Source: an uncultured Porphyromonas sp.
Lineage (GTDB): Bacteria; Bacteroidota; Bacteroidia; Bacteroidales; Porphyromonadaceae
DNA: 64,000 nt
Direction of reading: 5' to 3'
Assembly: GCA_934364985.1 (NCBI GenBank)
Contig: CAKRMU010000005.1
Span: 68,854 to 132,853, forward strand
Below the pieces are notes generated by a model. It was given only the letters and a program-made list of their open reading frames with translations. It did not search any database and was not told the DNA's origin. The translations under genes were made by a program, and so were the position numbers. Numbering within the stretch: the stretch's first letter is position 1; every line of letters begins with the position of its first letter. Shown here piece by piece: positions 45,961 to 54,989 of the stretch.

Positions 45961-45985
45961 CCAATATACGGACTGATTAAGAATT

Positions 45986-46963
45986 ATGAGAATTATGAAT
46001 ACCAAGCCTATTATCGGGGCTCTCTTCGCCCTTACTTTATCTATTTGCTCAGGAATCACCATGCAGGCTCAGAGTAGCCGTGTATTGCCATTCCTTGAGA
46101 CACCATCAGATGCCCGTACAGCGGCTATGGGTAATGCTACATTGACCCAAACGGATCGTAACTATCTGTACACCAATCCAGCCTCAATCTTTAATGGCAA
46201 CTCAAGGTTTACCATCACAGCAGGAGGATTGATGTTTAACACTCCTAAGAATGATTTTGTTAGTGGTAATCTACTTTTCGGTGCAGTTTCTGCGGGATAC
46301 CGTTTCTTAGATCGCCACGTTGTATATGCAGGATATAGGTATCAAGGCGGTCTAAAGGTCGCTGGTCGCAGTTCTGACCAATTTGGCATGAAGAATAAGT
46401 CTTACTCTCCATTTGATTGGGCTTTGGATTTAGGGTATGCCTTTAAGTTTAATGACCAGCTTTCGGCATATGCGACTGGTAGCTTTATCCAGAGCTATAC
46501 AGGTCGCACCGCTTACGCTGGTGCCTTTAGCATTGGTGCCAACTATTTGCTTGCACTATCAGAGAGGAGTGATCTCAATATAGGAGCCAGGGTCGCTGAC
46601 TTTGGCACCCCTATCTACTATAGCAGTAAAGAAGGGTATGCTCTACCTATAAATATGCAACTCACTGCTGATTACGGACAAGCATTTAACGACAACCACA
46701 AAGTGCATGGGGTTATTGGTTGCAAGTATTACTTCATGCCTAATAAAGCACAAGTATTCCAAACCAATCTCGGTGCTGAATACACGATGTACAACATCGT
46801 AAGTCTTCGTGCAGGGTATCAATATGGCACCAAAGAGACGAGTCTATGGAGTGTAGGTGCGGGAGCTGCATACTATGGTGTGAAGCTTGACTTCGGCTAC
46901 CAGAATGTAATCAATAAATTTGGGTCTGACAGGTTCATTCTCACATTGTCTTTTGATTATTAA
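45986..46963 (+). CDS. PorV/PorQ-family outer-membrane beta-barrel protein
   Basis: 325-residue exported barrel protein (signal to about residue 28, TMQAQ). The start of the mature part, PFLETPSDARTAAMGNATLTQTDRNYLYTNPAS, is the hallmark of the PorV/PorQ/UPF0164 family of FadL-like barrels used by the type IX secretion system, and the C-terminus ends in a strand with a terminal aromatic (LTLSFDY). It directly follows a protease with a type IX sorting domain, which suggests a role in its delivery or surface attachment. Length favours PorQ-like over the longer PorV. Two ATG codons three codons apart are possible starts. Confidence 0.8.
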   Translation: MRIMNTKPIIGALFALTLSICSGITMQAQSSRVLPFLETPSDARTAAMGNATLTQTDRNYLYTNPASIFNGNSRFTITAGGLMFNTPKNDFVSGNLLFGAVSAGYRFLDRHVVYAGYRYQGGLKVAGRSSDQFGMKNKSYSPFDWALDLGYAFKFNDQLSAYATGSFIQSYTGRTAYAGAFSIGANYLLALSERSDLNIGARVADFGTPIYYSSKEGYALPINMQLTADYGQAFNDNHKVHGVIGCKYYFMPNKAQVFQTNLGAEYTMYNIVSLRAGYQYGTKETSLWSVGAGAAYYGVKLDFGYQNVINKFGSDRFILTLSFDY

Positions 46964-47022
46964 GCTCTATAATTTCTAAAGAGAGATGTCGTTAGTGACA
47001 TCATCATTTCTTTTAATAGATA

Positions 47023-47066
47023 GAGGGGTGTGCCACAATAAAGATTTGGCACACCCCTCTTTTTTA
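47023..47066 (+). terminator. Intrinsic terminator of the protease-PorV/Q transcript
   Basis: A perfect 13-bp stem, GAGGGGTGTGCCA (47023-47035) with 47047-47059, loop of eleven, followed by seven T. It lies 60 bases after the PorV/PorQ-like stop. Confidence 0.92.
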
Positions 47067-47198
47067 TTGTCAATAACCACCATACCCTAAAAACACTCTG
47101 TTTCTCATGCAATCATCTCTACGGACATATCCTCATAGTATGACGTTTCCTAATACATACCCAAAACGGATACCCCAACTGAGATGTGCGATTATTGG

Positions 47199-47206
47199 TA
47201 TCTTTG
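47199..47206 (+). promoter_or_regulatory. -7 promoter box of the TPR lipoprotein gene
   Basis: TATCTTTG matches TAnnTTTG, 39 bases before the ATG. The flanking GGTATCTTTG is the same as in the typA promoter. Confidence 0.6.
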
Positions 47207-47245
47207 TTGACTGAGATTATATACTAACTATTTATCAATAGATAT

Positions 47246-48928
47246 ATGAAGACGAGATATCTTATCCTTACCGCATTGCTCCTACTGATGAGTAGCTGTG
47301 CCGGTAACCTCAAACCTCTTGACGGTCGTCAGGTGACTGTCGACCCGCAGCCCTTAGTATTGCAGGGTGGTGAAATACCGGTGACCATTACGGTCAGCTT
47401 TCCTCCAAAGTGGTTTAACAAGAACGCTGAGGTACGGATTACCCCTGTCCTGAAATTTGCTAATGGCGAAGTCTGGGGGACAACCTATAACTTCCAAGGC
47501 GAAAAAGTACGTGGCAATGCTACTACAATTCCTTACAGCACCCCTAAGAGCGTTACTCTTCACTCCAACTTCCGTTACAAGCCAGAGATGGCTAAGAGTG
47601 ACTTAGTGCTTCTTTTCACGGCACGTATCAACGGCAAGGATGTTGCACTCCCTGAGCTAAAAATAGGCGAGGGCGTTATCGCTACTGAGGCTTTAGCCAG
47701 TGCCGATTATGCATCTCCGGCCATCGCTCCCGACGCTTTCCAAAGGATTATTAAGGAGTCGTACGATGCAGATATACATTTCCTAATACAGCAAGCCAAT
47801 ATCCGTAGCTCCGAACTCAACTCCGGGGATGTGAAAGAATGGAAAGGCATCGTGGAGAATGCCTCTATCACCCCTAATCAGGAGGTAGATGTAGAGGTGC
47901 AGGCTTACGCGTCGCCTGATGGCGGACAAGAGCTTAATGAAAAGCTATCGGCACAACGCGAAAAAAATACTTCTGCTCAAATCGAGAAAGACCTCAAGAG
48001 GGCTAATGTCGATGTCCCTATGAGTGCCCACTACACTGCTCAAGACTGGGAGGGCTTTAAGACGCTATTAGAGCAGTCCGACATCCAGGATAAAGAGTTG
48101 ATTCTTTCGGTACTCTCAATGTACAAAGACCCCGAAACTCGCGAGCGTGAGATCAAAAACATCTCGAGTGTGTTTAGCCAGTTAGCCAATGAGATATTGC
48201 CACAGCTGCGTCGCTCAAGGCTGATAGCAAACATCAAGATCATTGGCAAAAGCGATGACGAGATATCGGCAATGGCACAGAGCAACCCTGGGAAGTTATC
48301 TAACGAAGAACTATTATATGCCGCTACCCTCACTAAAGATCCAAGCGAGCAGAGACGGATATACACCCAAGCTGCAAGCCTATATCCTAATGACGGGAGG
48401 GCCTTTAATAACCTTGGCGTATTGGCATATAGACAAGGTGATTATGCTTTAGCTAAAAATTACTTTGATAAGGCTATGGAGATAAGCCGTACCCCAGAAG
48501 TTCTCCTCAATCAAGGGCTAATGGAGCTACGTGAGAATAACATTGCACAAGCCGAGACCTACATTGGGCAGGCAACCAATGTACCCGAATTGGGAGAGGC
48601 TTTAGGGCTTATCTACCTAAGACAAGGCAAATATGCCGAGGCCGCCAAGGAGCTTTACGATATACCCACTAATAATGGAGTCCTCGCTCAGATCCTTAAC
48701 AAGGATTACAATCGTGCCAATGAGTTATTCAAGGCTATCAACACGAAAGATGCTACGAGCTACTATCTCTTAGCTCTTATAGGGGCAAGGACAGCACAGG
48801 TAGATACAATAGCACAAGGCATTAAGGAGGCCGTTCGCCTCGATCCATCTAAGATAAGCCAGTTTACCAGTGACAAAGAATTCGCTCGCTACATGACCCA
48901 AGGCTTCTTTCAGGATGCCCTAAGGTAG
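47246..48928 (+). CDS. TPR-repeat lipoprotein with OmpA-like middle domain
   Basis: Envelope lipoprotein of 560 residues; the lipobox LLMSSC places the Cys at about residue 18. Residues 25-170 form a beta-rich N-terminal domain. Residues about 185-325 resemble an OmpA-type fold in which EVQAYASPDGGQELNEKLSAQREKN occupies the position of the usual peptidoglycan-binding motif. From about 355 onward TPR helices are evident (AFNNLGVLAYRQGDYALAKNYFDKAMEI, LGEALGLIYLRQGKYAEAAKELYD). Such architectures are common in Bacteroidales envelope scaffolds; a specific role is not known to me. A hairpin at 48953-48986 probably ends the transcript. Confidence 0.75.
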   Translation: MKTRYLILTALLLLMSSCAGNLKPLDGRQVTVDPQPLVLQGGEIPVTITVSFPPKWFNKNAEVRITPVLKFANGEVWGTTYNFQGEKVRGNATTIPYSTPKSVTLHSNFRYKPEMAKSDLVLLFTARINGKDVALPELKIGEGVIATEALASADYASPAIAPDAFQRIIKESYDADIHFLIQQANIRSSELNSGDVKEWKGIVENASITPNQEVDVEVQAYASPDGGQELNEKLSAQREKNTSAQIEKDLKRANVDVPMSAHYTAQDWEGFKTLLEQSDIQDKELILSVLSMYKDPETREREIKNISSVFSQLANEILPQLRRSRLIANIKIIGKSDDEISAMAQSNPGKLSNEELLYAATLTKDPSEQRRIYTQAASLYPNDGRAFNNLGVLAYRQGDYALAKNYFDKAMEISRTPEVLLNQGLMELRENNIAQAETYIGQATNVPELGEALGLIYLRQGKYAEAAKELYDIPTNNGVLAQILNKDYNRANELFKAINTKDATSYYLLALIGARTAQVDTIAQGIKEAVRLDPSKISQFTSDKEFARYMTQGFFQDALR

Positions 48929-48952
48929 GCGAATCATCATACACATACCACG

Positions 48953-48986
48953 AAAGGCGGAGTGGGGGGATTCCTGCTTCGCCTTT
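48953..48986 (+). terminator. Hairpin after the TPR lipoprotein gene
   Basis: AAAGGCG (48953-48959) pairs with CGCCTTT (48980-48986), extended by two further pairs, 25 bases after the stop. Only a weak T-run follows. Confidence 0.5.
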
Positions 48987-49054
48987 ATCATACTTGGTAA
49001 AAAGATAACGGGTATTTATTCTGACCTTTGTCCACAGGACAACAAAGCCAATTT

Positions 49055-49086
49055 CTTGAATAAGATAGAGGTTTTTAGTAAATTTG
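49055..49086 (+). promoter_or_regulatory. Promoter of the phosphohexomutase gene
   Basis: CTTG (49055-49058), 20 bases, then TAAATTTG (49079-49086), close to the Bacteroidetes consensus; 38 bases before the ATG. Confidence 0.65.
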
Positions 49087-49124
49087 CGATAGTAAGATTA
49101 TACAGATAAATAAATGATGTAGCT

Positions 49125-50873
49125 ATGGCAACAGATGAATTATTGACAACCGTAAGGGCTAAAGCTGAGGCTTGGCTATCGCCCAAATACGACGAAGCAA
49201 CCCGCAAAGAGGTAGAAGCAATGCTTAATGATCCCGATACCTCGACCCTTGTGGAGGCTTTCTATAAAGATTTAGAGTTTGGTACTGGTGGGCTCCGTGG
49301 CATCATGGGAGCAGGCACTAATAGGATGAATAAATATACCGTAGGGACAGCGGCCCAAGGACTTGCTAATTACCTGATCAAAGAGTTTGGCAAGGATGCA
49401 GAGATTAAAGTAGCCATAGGCTACGACTGCCGGCACCATAGTAGCGAATTCGCCAATATGGTAGCCCGAATCTTTGCCGGCAATGGGATAAAAGCCTATT
49501 TATACGAAGCTCTCCGCCCTACTCCTATGATTTCATATGCTATAAGGGAGCTTGGATGCCAGAGTGGTGTGATGATCACTGCTTCACACAACCCTAAAGT
49601 TTACAATGGGTTTAAGGCATATTGGAGCGATGGTGCCCAGATGATTGCTCCTCACGATCGTAATGTTATCAGCGAAGTTAATGCGATTCGCTCCGTTGAC
49701 GAAATAAAGTTTGACGGACCGGAAGAATTGGTGGTGATGATGGGCAAAGAGATGGATGACAAATTCATCAAAGAGGTACTCTCTAAACGTTTGTCCCCAG
49801 AAGTCATCAAACGTCAGCACGACCTTAAGATCGTCTTTACTCCACTGCACGGCACCAGTGGTCAGATACTCCCCCGCACCCTCAAGGAGGCAGGATTTGA
49901 CAACGTCCACCCGGTTGAGGAGCAGATGGTCGTAAGCGGTGACTTCCCAACCGTGGTTTCACCCAACCCTGAGGAGGCAACAGCCCTCAAGATGGCGATA
50001 GAAAAAGCCAAAGCAATTAATGCCGAAATCGTAATGGCAACCGACCCTGATGGCGACCGCATTGGCACAGCCGTTAAAAACAAAAATGGTGAATGGGTAT
50101 TGATTAATGGCAATCAAACCTGTCTCCTATATGCCTACTACGCCATTGAGAAGAGGAGAGAAGCTGGCGAACTAAAGAACAATCAGTACTTAGTAAAGAC
50201 CATTGTCACCACCGACCTTATCCGTACGATTGCCGAGAAAAACGGCATAGAGCTATACGACACATACACTGGCTTCAAGTGGATAGCTAACGTCATCCGC
50301 GAGAACGAAGGTAAAAAGGAATACTTAGGAGGCGGCGAGGAGAGCTACGGCTATCTATGGAGCGACTTCGTAAGAGATAAGTGTTCGGTAACAGCTTGCC
50401 TTATATTTGCCGAGATAGCAGCTTGGGCTAAAGACAAAGGACAAAGTATCTACGAGCTACTCGAGAATATCTACTTGCAATACGGATATTCACTTGAAAA
50501 GAACGTCTCAGTGGTACGACCGGGGAAGAGTGGTGCAGAGGAGATCGAAGCCATGATGGTTAATTACCGCAACAATCCTCTAACCGATTTGGCAGGATCT
50601 AAGGTCATAGAGATCCTTGATTACGCATCACTCAAAGGCAAGATGCCGGACAATGGTGAGACATTTACACTCGATATGCCAACGACAAGCAACGTCTTGC
50701 AGTACCGGACGGAGGATGGCACCAAGCTCTCAATACGACCTTCGGGGACAGAACCCAAGATAAAGTACTACATTGAGGTACATGCCCAGCCTACAACACT
50801 TGAGGAATTAGAGGTGTCAAAGAAGCGTTCGACAGAGCGAGTAGGTGAGATAATGAAGCAATTAGGAATATAA
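49125..50873 (+). CDS. Phosphoglucomutase/phosphomannomutase family enzyme
   Basis: Alpha-D-phosphohexomutase of 582 residues, interconverting hexose 1- and 6-phosphates for glycogen and nucleotide-sugar synthesis. The four active-site motifs are present: the phosphoserine loop TASHNPKVYNG (about 146-156), the metal loop TDPDGDRIG (about 306-314), the sugar-binding loop GGGEESYGYLW (about 405-415) and the phosphate-binding loop RPSGTEPKIKYY near residue 542-553. Length and the N-terminal GGLRGIMGAGTNRMN fit the PGM2-like phospho-sugar mutases of Bacteroidetes. It has its own promoter. Substrate preference (glucose or mannose) cannot be read. Confidence 0.93.
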   Translation: MATDELLTTVRAKAEAWLSPKYDEATRKEVEAMLNDPDTSTLVEAFYKDLEFGTGGLRGIMGAGTNRMNKYTVGTAAQGLANYLIKEFGKDAEIKVAIGYDCRHHSSEFANMVARIFAGNGIKAYLYEALRPTPMISYAIRELGCQSGVMITASHNPKVYNGFKAYWSDGAQMIAPHDRNVISEVNAIRSVDEIKFDGPEELVVMMGKEMDDKFIKEVLSKRLSPEVIKRQHDLKIVFTPLHGTSGQILPRTLKEAGFDNVHPVEEQMVVSGDFPTVVSPNPEEATALKMAIEKAKAINAEIVMATDPDGDRIGTAVKNKNGEWVLINGNQTCLLYAYYAIEKRREAGELKNNQYLVKTIVTTDLIRTIAEKNGIELYDTYTGFKWIANVIRENEGKKEYLGGGEESYGYLWSDFVRDKCSVTACLIFAEIAAWAKDKGQSIYELLENIYLQYGYSLEKNVSVVRPGKSGAEEIEAMMVNYRNNPLTDLAGSKVIEILDYASLKGKMPDNGETFTLDMPTTSNVLQYRTEDGTKLSIRPSGTEPKIKYYIEVHAQPTTLEELEVSKKRSTERVGEIMKQLGI

Positions 50874-50939
50874 CATGTTACGCATTTAGCGGTGGCATAA
50901 CTATGACGCCACCGCTAAATATCTTTTTGAGTAAATAAT

Positions 50940-51533
50940 ATGAAGAAAGGAACAATCGTCACCATCGTTATCGTAGTGGTGCTGGTATTAGTAGGACTTC
51001 GCTACGGCATTAAGTCCAATAATACTATGGTAGAAAAAGAGGAGAGTGTCCGTACAGCGTGGAGCCAAGTGGAGAATGTATATCAAAGACGTTCCGACCT
51101 TATCCCTAACCTTGTGAATACCGTTAAGGGGTACGCTACCCACGAGCAGTCGACGCTACAAGGGGTAATAGAAGCACGTGCCAAGGCAACCCAAGTGACC
51201 GTTAATCCTGATGAGCTGACACCAGAAGCCCTACAAGAGTACATGGCGACTCAGAATAATCTCTCGCAGGCTCTCGGTAGACTGATGGTCGTTGCTGAGC
51301 AATACCCTGAGCTTAAAGCCAATGAAAACTTCCAGATGTTACAGACTCAGCTCGAAGGGACTGAGAATAGGATCACTGCCGAGCGTCAAAGATTCAACGA
51401 GGTAGCTCAGGACTACAATACCTATATTCGCAAGTTTCCTCGCAACATAGTAGCAGGCATCTGTGGCTTCGAAAAGCAGGCTTACTTCGAATCAATAGCA
51501 GGGGCAGAGACAGCTCCTCGTGTAGAGTTTTAA
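50940..51533 (+). CDS. lemA: LemA family protein
   Basis: 197-residue membrane-anchored coiled-coil protein. One N-terminal membrane helix (about 5-22) is followed by the LemA signature: VRTAWSQVENVYQRRSDLIPNLVNTVKGYA (about 38-67), the three-helix body and RNIVAGICGFEKQAYFES near the end. Function unknown in bacteria. It is 20 bases upstream of a TPM-domain protein, the usual partner of LemA. Confidence 0.93.
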   Translation: MKKGTIVTIVIVVVLVLVGLRYGIKSNNTMVEKEESVRTAWSQVENVYQRRSDLIPNLVNTVKGYATHEQSTLQGVIEARAKATQVTVNPDELTPEALQEYMATQNNLSQALGRLMVVAEQYPELKANENFQMLQTQLEGTENRITAERQRFNEVAQDYNTYIRKFPRNIVAGICGFEKQAYFESIAGAETAPRVEF

Positions 51534-51553
51534 GACCTAATATCCATAGTTCA

Positions 51554-52870
51554 ATGCTCCACGATTCAGTTATTATCTTTAGTCAAAAGGGCACCGATCA
51601 AGAGCGAATATCGGGTTTGTGTGGTAATCATATCTGGAAGGCAAGGATCAGGTATTCGCTACTTAGATGTGCTCTGTACGTATGTGTGTGCCTTGTATTC
51701 CCGACAGCTCTTTCAGCAAAAGACTACAGACCGAGCGAGGTACCTAACGTACAAGTGGAGGACTATCGCCAATTTGTCAGCGATCCAACGGAGCATTTTA
51801 CGATGGAGGAAAAGGCAGACCTGAATCAGCTACTTTATGATATTCGGGAGAGACATACGGCAGAGATCGTCTTAGTAGTACTGCCAGGTGTAGAGTACGA
51901 TGACCCAGAGAGTTTCACCTTAGAGCTATTCAGGCTTTGGGGGATTGGCAAGAAGGCTGATAATAATGGCTTACTCATCCTTTACGTATATGGGGCACCA
52001 GGAGAGAGGATTATCCGTTTTGAGACAGGCTATGGGCTGGAGGGAGCGTTGCCTGACATCACTACTAAGCGTCTGACGAATAAGTATCTCGTACCTCTCA
52101 TTAATGAGGGAAAAGATGCAGAGGCTTTCCGGCAAACGTTTGTGGCAATTGACCAAATCCTCAGCGAGGAATACGAAGCTCGTAACGATGGCAATACTCT
52201 TTTCTATGAAACGGAGCAGGATGAAGCTCTGCACAATACCCTATTTGCCTACTTAGGTACGTCCTTATTAGTAGGGCTTTTAGTAGCCATCGGCTTATAC
52301 GTTAGATGGGGAAAAGAAAAGGAGCCAGTGCTTCAGCAAACCACGCTAAATAACGCGATTAGCCGTAGTGGATGGTTTGTATTAATCCTCCCTGCACTCG
52401 CTATCTTCTTGCCAATTTACTTGATGCTAAAAAGACGTACTACCCAAAGTATTACCCTTTGCCCTCGGTGTCACACGAAAGGGAGTGTTGCTCTCGTACC
52501 TCGCTCTATTGCCAAGAATTACCTCTCAGGTACACAAGAAGCCGAGGACAGAGTGGGCTCTATCCACTACAAGGTATATAAGTGTAACCAATGCGACTAC
52601 CAAAGAATTGCCAAAGAGAGAGTGGCACTCAGTGGCTATGTTACCTGCCCTATTTGCGGTGCAAGGACGTACCGAAAGGAGGATCAACATCAAGTACGCA
52701 ACAAGCTTATTGAGACCTACAAGTGTGCCTATTGCGGACACACCAAAACCGAAGTCACAAGGTTGCTAAATAATGGTGGAGGGTCGCATAGTGGCGGATT
52801 CGGAGGAGGCTTTGGAGGGGGCTTTGGAGGGGGGGCTTCTGGAGGTGGAGGGTCAACGACAAGGTTTTAG
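51554..52870 (+). CDS. TPM-domain (YgcG-like) membrane protein with zinc ribbons and Gly-rich tail
   Basis: 438 residues. A basic N-terminal stretch precedes a hydrophobic signal (about 33-54, ending LSAK). The TPM domain spans about 62-215 (FTMEEKADLNQLLYDIRERHTAEIVLVVLP, RIIRFETGYGLEGALPD), a family linked to phosphatase-like activity and membrane-protein quality control. Two membrane segments follow (about 228-250 and 272-292). Then come four CxxC pairs (CPRCHTKG, CNQCDY, CPICGARTYR, CAYCGH), arranged as two zinc ribbons, and a tail of GGFGGG repeats ending STTRF. The 30 residues before the signal have no support other than the open ATG at 51554; an alternative start could lie downstream. 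Co-transcribed with lemA. Confidence 0.82.
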   Translation: MLHDSVIIFSQKGTDQERISGLCGNHIWKARIRYSLLRCALYVCVCLVFPTALSAKDYRPSEVPNVQVEDYRQFVSDPTEHFTMEEKADLNQLLYDIRERHTAEIVLVVLPGVEYDDPESFTLELFRLWGIGKKADNNGLLILYVYGAPGERIIRFETGYGLEGALPDITTKRLTNKYLVPLINEGKDAEAFRQTFVAIDQILSEEYEARNDGNTLFYETEQDEALHNTLFAYLGTSLLVGLLVAIGLYVRWGKEKEPVLQQTTLNNAISRSGWFVLILPALAIFLPIYLMLKRRTTQSITLCPRCHTKGSVALVPRSIAKNYLSGTQEAEDRVGSIHYKVYKCNQCDYQRIAKERVALSGYVTCPICGARTYRKEDQHQVRNKLIETYKCAYCGHTKTEVTRLLNNGGGSHSGGFGGGFGGGFGGGASGGGGSTTRF

Positions 52871-53039
52871 GCTCTAAATTTGGTGTTCCGACATTAGGCA
52901 AACCTTTCTTTTACTTCTGCCTTCAGGAGGCTGCTCTTTGTGGATTTGCAAAGAAGCAGTGTCGTTACACGGCTTCTACAAACTTCCTCAATACACAGGA
53001 AAATAATGTTTGTAATTATTTTCATAGAGGTCATAAACT

Positions 53040-54989
53040 CTAAAGCTTGATGAGGGCAGTTAATTCAATGAGGGAGGGCAAAGGGACCTTAGGAGCCTCG
53101 GAATAAAACGTCTCAGCATATCGCGTAGATATCTGGATATTATCGGTCTTAAATCTCATTCGTGCTGTACATCTAATACCTCTACCTCTAAGCATGGGCA
53201 TATAGTAATGCCAAGGGAGATAAGGTTGATCTGCACTTATCACACCATTTGTAGCAGAGAAATATTGCACTCCACCCTCCATCAGAAATGGAGGGATTGG
53301 CTCGTAGCTCATCCTTAATGCTACTCCCCAGGTCACATTTTCCCGATGTACGTAACTTACGTTAGCCCGTACACGTAAATGGAGATGGGAATTGATGGCA
53401 AATTGTTGAGTCACTTTAGCAGTAGCACGCCACGACTTTTGCTCTTGCGTAGTTAGCCTAAGTCTGTTTTGCATAGCGTACCGCCCGTTTCGGTAGTTAG
53501 TGATAGCCGTAAGAGAGCATCCACGCCCTTTACTACCATGGCTATCAGGATTAATCCGCTTGTAAAGGTCGATAAGCATAACTCCTTTCCACCATTTCCA
53601 AAGGTCACCCGACCATATAATTTGGCAGCCCTTCTCGTTTTTTTGTGCTGAATAATGGCTGTCAACAAGACCATAAGGTGCTGAGTACATGGCACCTAAA
53701 TACCTCAATACGACAGATAGATTGCCCCAATAATCATGAAAATAATTGGCTACGATATTCATCGCATGCCTATCTCGCGGAGCGATAAGAGCCTCGCCAG
53801 ATAATCGCCAATTCCCTCTATGATATTGAAAATAGACGGATCCATTATTATTCGTCTTACGCTCTCCGTCTTTATGAGGTGGTAAAAGTGGGTGAAAGTC
53901 CTCGGTATGCCGGTACCTCAGGGTGTTAAGAATCGCCCCCACGATTAGGGCATCTGTTTGATATTCAAGTAGCACACCCCCTAAAGAACGATAGGCAGTA
54001 TGTCGGTAACGCACTTCGGAAGCTGTCCGATGCTTACCCCCTGAATATACCGTGACGACTCTCCCATAAGCAAGCCGTGCGTCTATGGGTTCCACCCCAT
54101 AAAATAAACCTATTTGCCAATAATCTTTGCGGAAACTACCCGCGACACCTCTTAAGAAACCACTTTCCCGAAATCCACTATGAGGGTGCAACCATTGTGG
54201 ATTAATGGATGGTGCAGCTCCCTGTATCTCTGCACGAGAATAGTAGGACAGGTGCTGACCAAGCAGCACCCCTAAGCCCCCACCTACTCTATAATCACCA
54301 ACGATTAGTGTGGTATTGGGTGTCCTATATTGATAACTCACGGAGAAAAAATCTCCAAAGCCCCTAAAGATAGGTTGCACGTTTTCGCCCCTATCGTTCT
54401 CAAAGACTACCGACCACGTATGGCGCTCGCCTTGGTGTGCCGAATACCTGATGCCCCAACCTAAGCCTTTATAATTATCGGCATTTCTTTGTAATTGCCC
54501 CTCAGTTCCTACATATATACTTTGCCGAAAAGGTGGTTTTCCTTCAGAGGTGAGTGTGCTAATGGTTAGGAACGGCACTAGTAATGGTAAGACCTCGATA
54601 GGAGCACCTTGAATGGTCTTAAGATCATATAAAGACTGAAAGACACCACGCTTAGAGCGCTCAAGTAGCAGATTCCTGACAAAAAAAGCGTCAAAAAAAG
54701 GAAGCTCTAAGAGTCGCTCTTCAGAGGCTGTATTCACGTCTATCGGCGTCTCTGAAAGCCGTATCAATCGTTCCTCCCACCCCTCACTATCCTCAATATT
54801 AGGGAGCCTATCAAGGAGTAGCTCAATGGCTCTTTCGGTAGAAATACTATCAGGTACAACCCCTTCTATATCTACTGACCCTGATGGGTAAAGAGCAACT
54901 TCGTCCTTAACGTTCGTGCCGAGCATCATTTCCGCACGGACATTAAGAGCAGAAAAAAGCAACGCAATACAACTAAATAAAATAGACAT
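53040..54989 (-). CDS. Helix-hairpin-helix (ComEA-like) plus outer-membrane barrel protein
   Basis: Exported protein of 649 residues. The ATG at 54989 overlaps the polA stop (TGATG) and begins a clear signal peptide (MSILFSCIALLFSALNVRA); a TTG six codons earlier is less likely. Residues about 80-150 hold helix-hairpin-helix repeats (DVNTASEERLLELPFFDAFFVRNLLLER, FQSLYDLKTIQGAPIEVLPLLVPFL). The remaining 480 residues are strand-rich with many aromatic residues and repeated Gly-Arg turns, as in a barrel. This architecture occurs across Bacteroidetes; a link to DNA uptake is a guess from the ComEA-like part. Translationally coupled to polA. Confidence 0.75.
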   Translation of the reverse strand: MSILFSCIALLFSALNVRAEMMLGTNVKDEVALYPSGSVDIEGVVPDSISTERAIELLLDRLPNIEDSEGWEERLIRLSETPIDVNTASEERLLELPFFDAFFVRNLLLERSKRGVFQSLYDLKTIQGAPIEVLPLLVPFLTISTLTSEGKPPFRQSIYVGTEGQLQRNADNYKGLGWGIRYSAHQGERHTWSVVFENDRGENVQPIFRGFGDFFSVSYQYRTPNTTLIVGDYRVGGGLGVLLGQHLSYYSRAEIQGAAPSINPQWLHPHSGFRESGFLRGVAGSFRKDYWQIGLFYGVEPIDARLAYGRVVTVYSGGKHRTASEVRYRHTAYRSLGGVLLEYQTDALIVGAILNTLRYRHTEDFHPLLPPHKDGERKTNNNGSVYFQYHRGNWRLSGEALIAPRDRHAMNIVANYFHDYWGNLSVVLRYLGAMYSAPYGLVDSHYSAQKNEKGCQIIWSGDLWKWWKGVMLIDLYKRINPDSHGSKGRGCSLTAITNYRNGRYAMQNRLRLTTQEQKSWRATAKVTQQFAINSHLHLRVRANVSYVHRENVTWGVALRMSYEPIPPFLMEGGVQYFSATNGVISADQPYLPWHYYMPMLRGRGIRCTARMRFKTDNIQISTRYAETFYSEAPKVPLPSLIELTALIKL

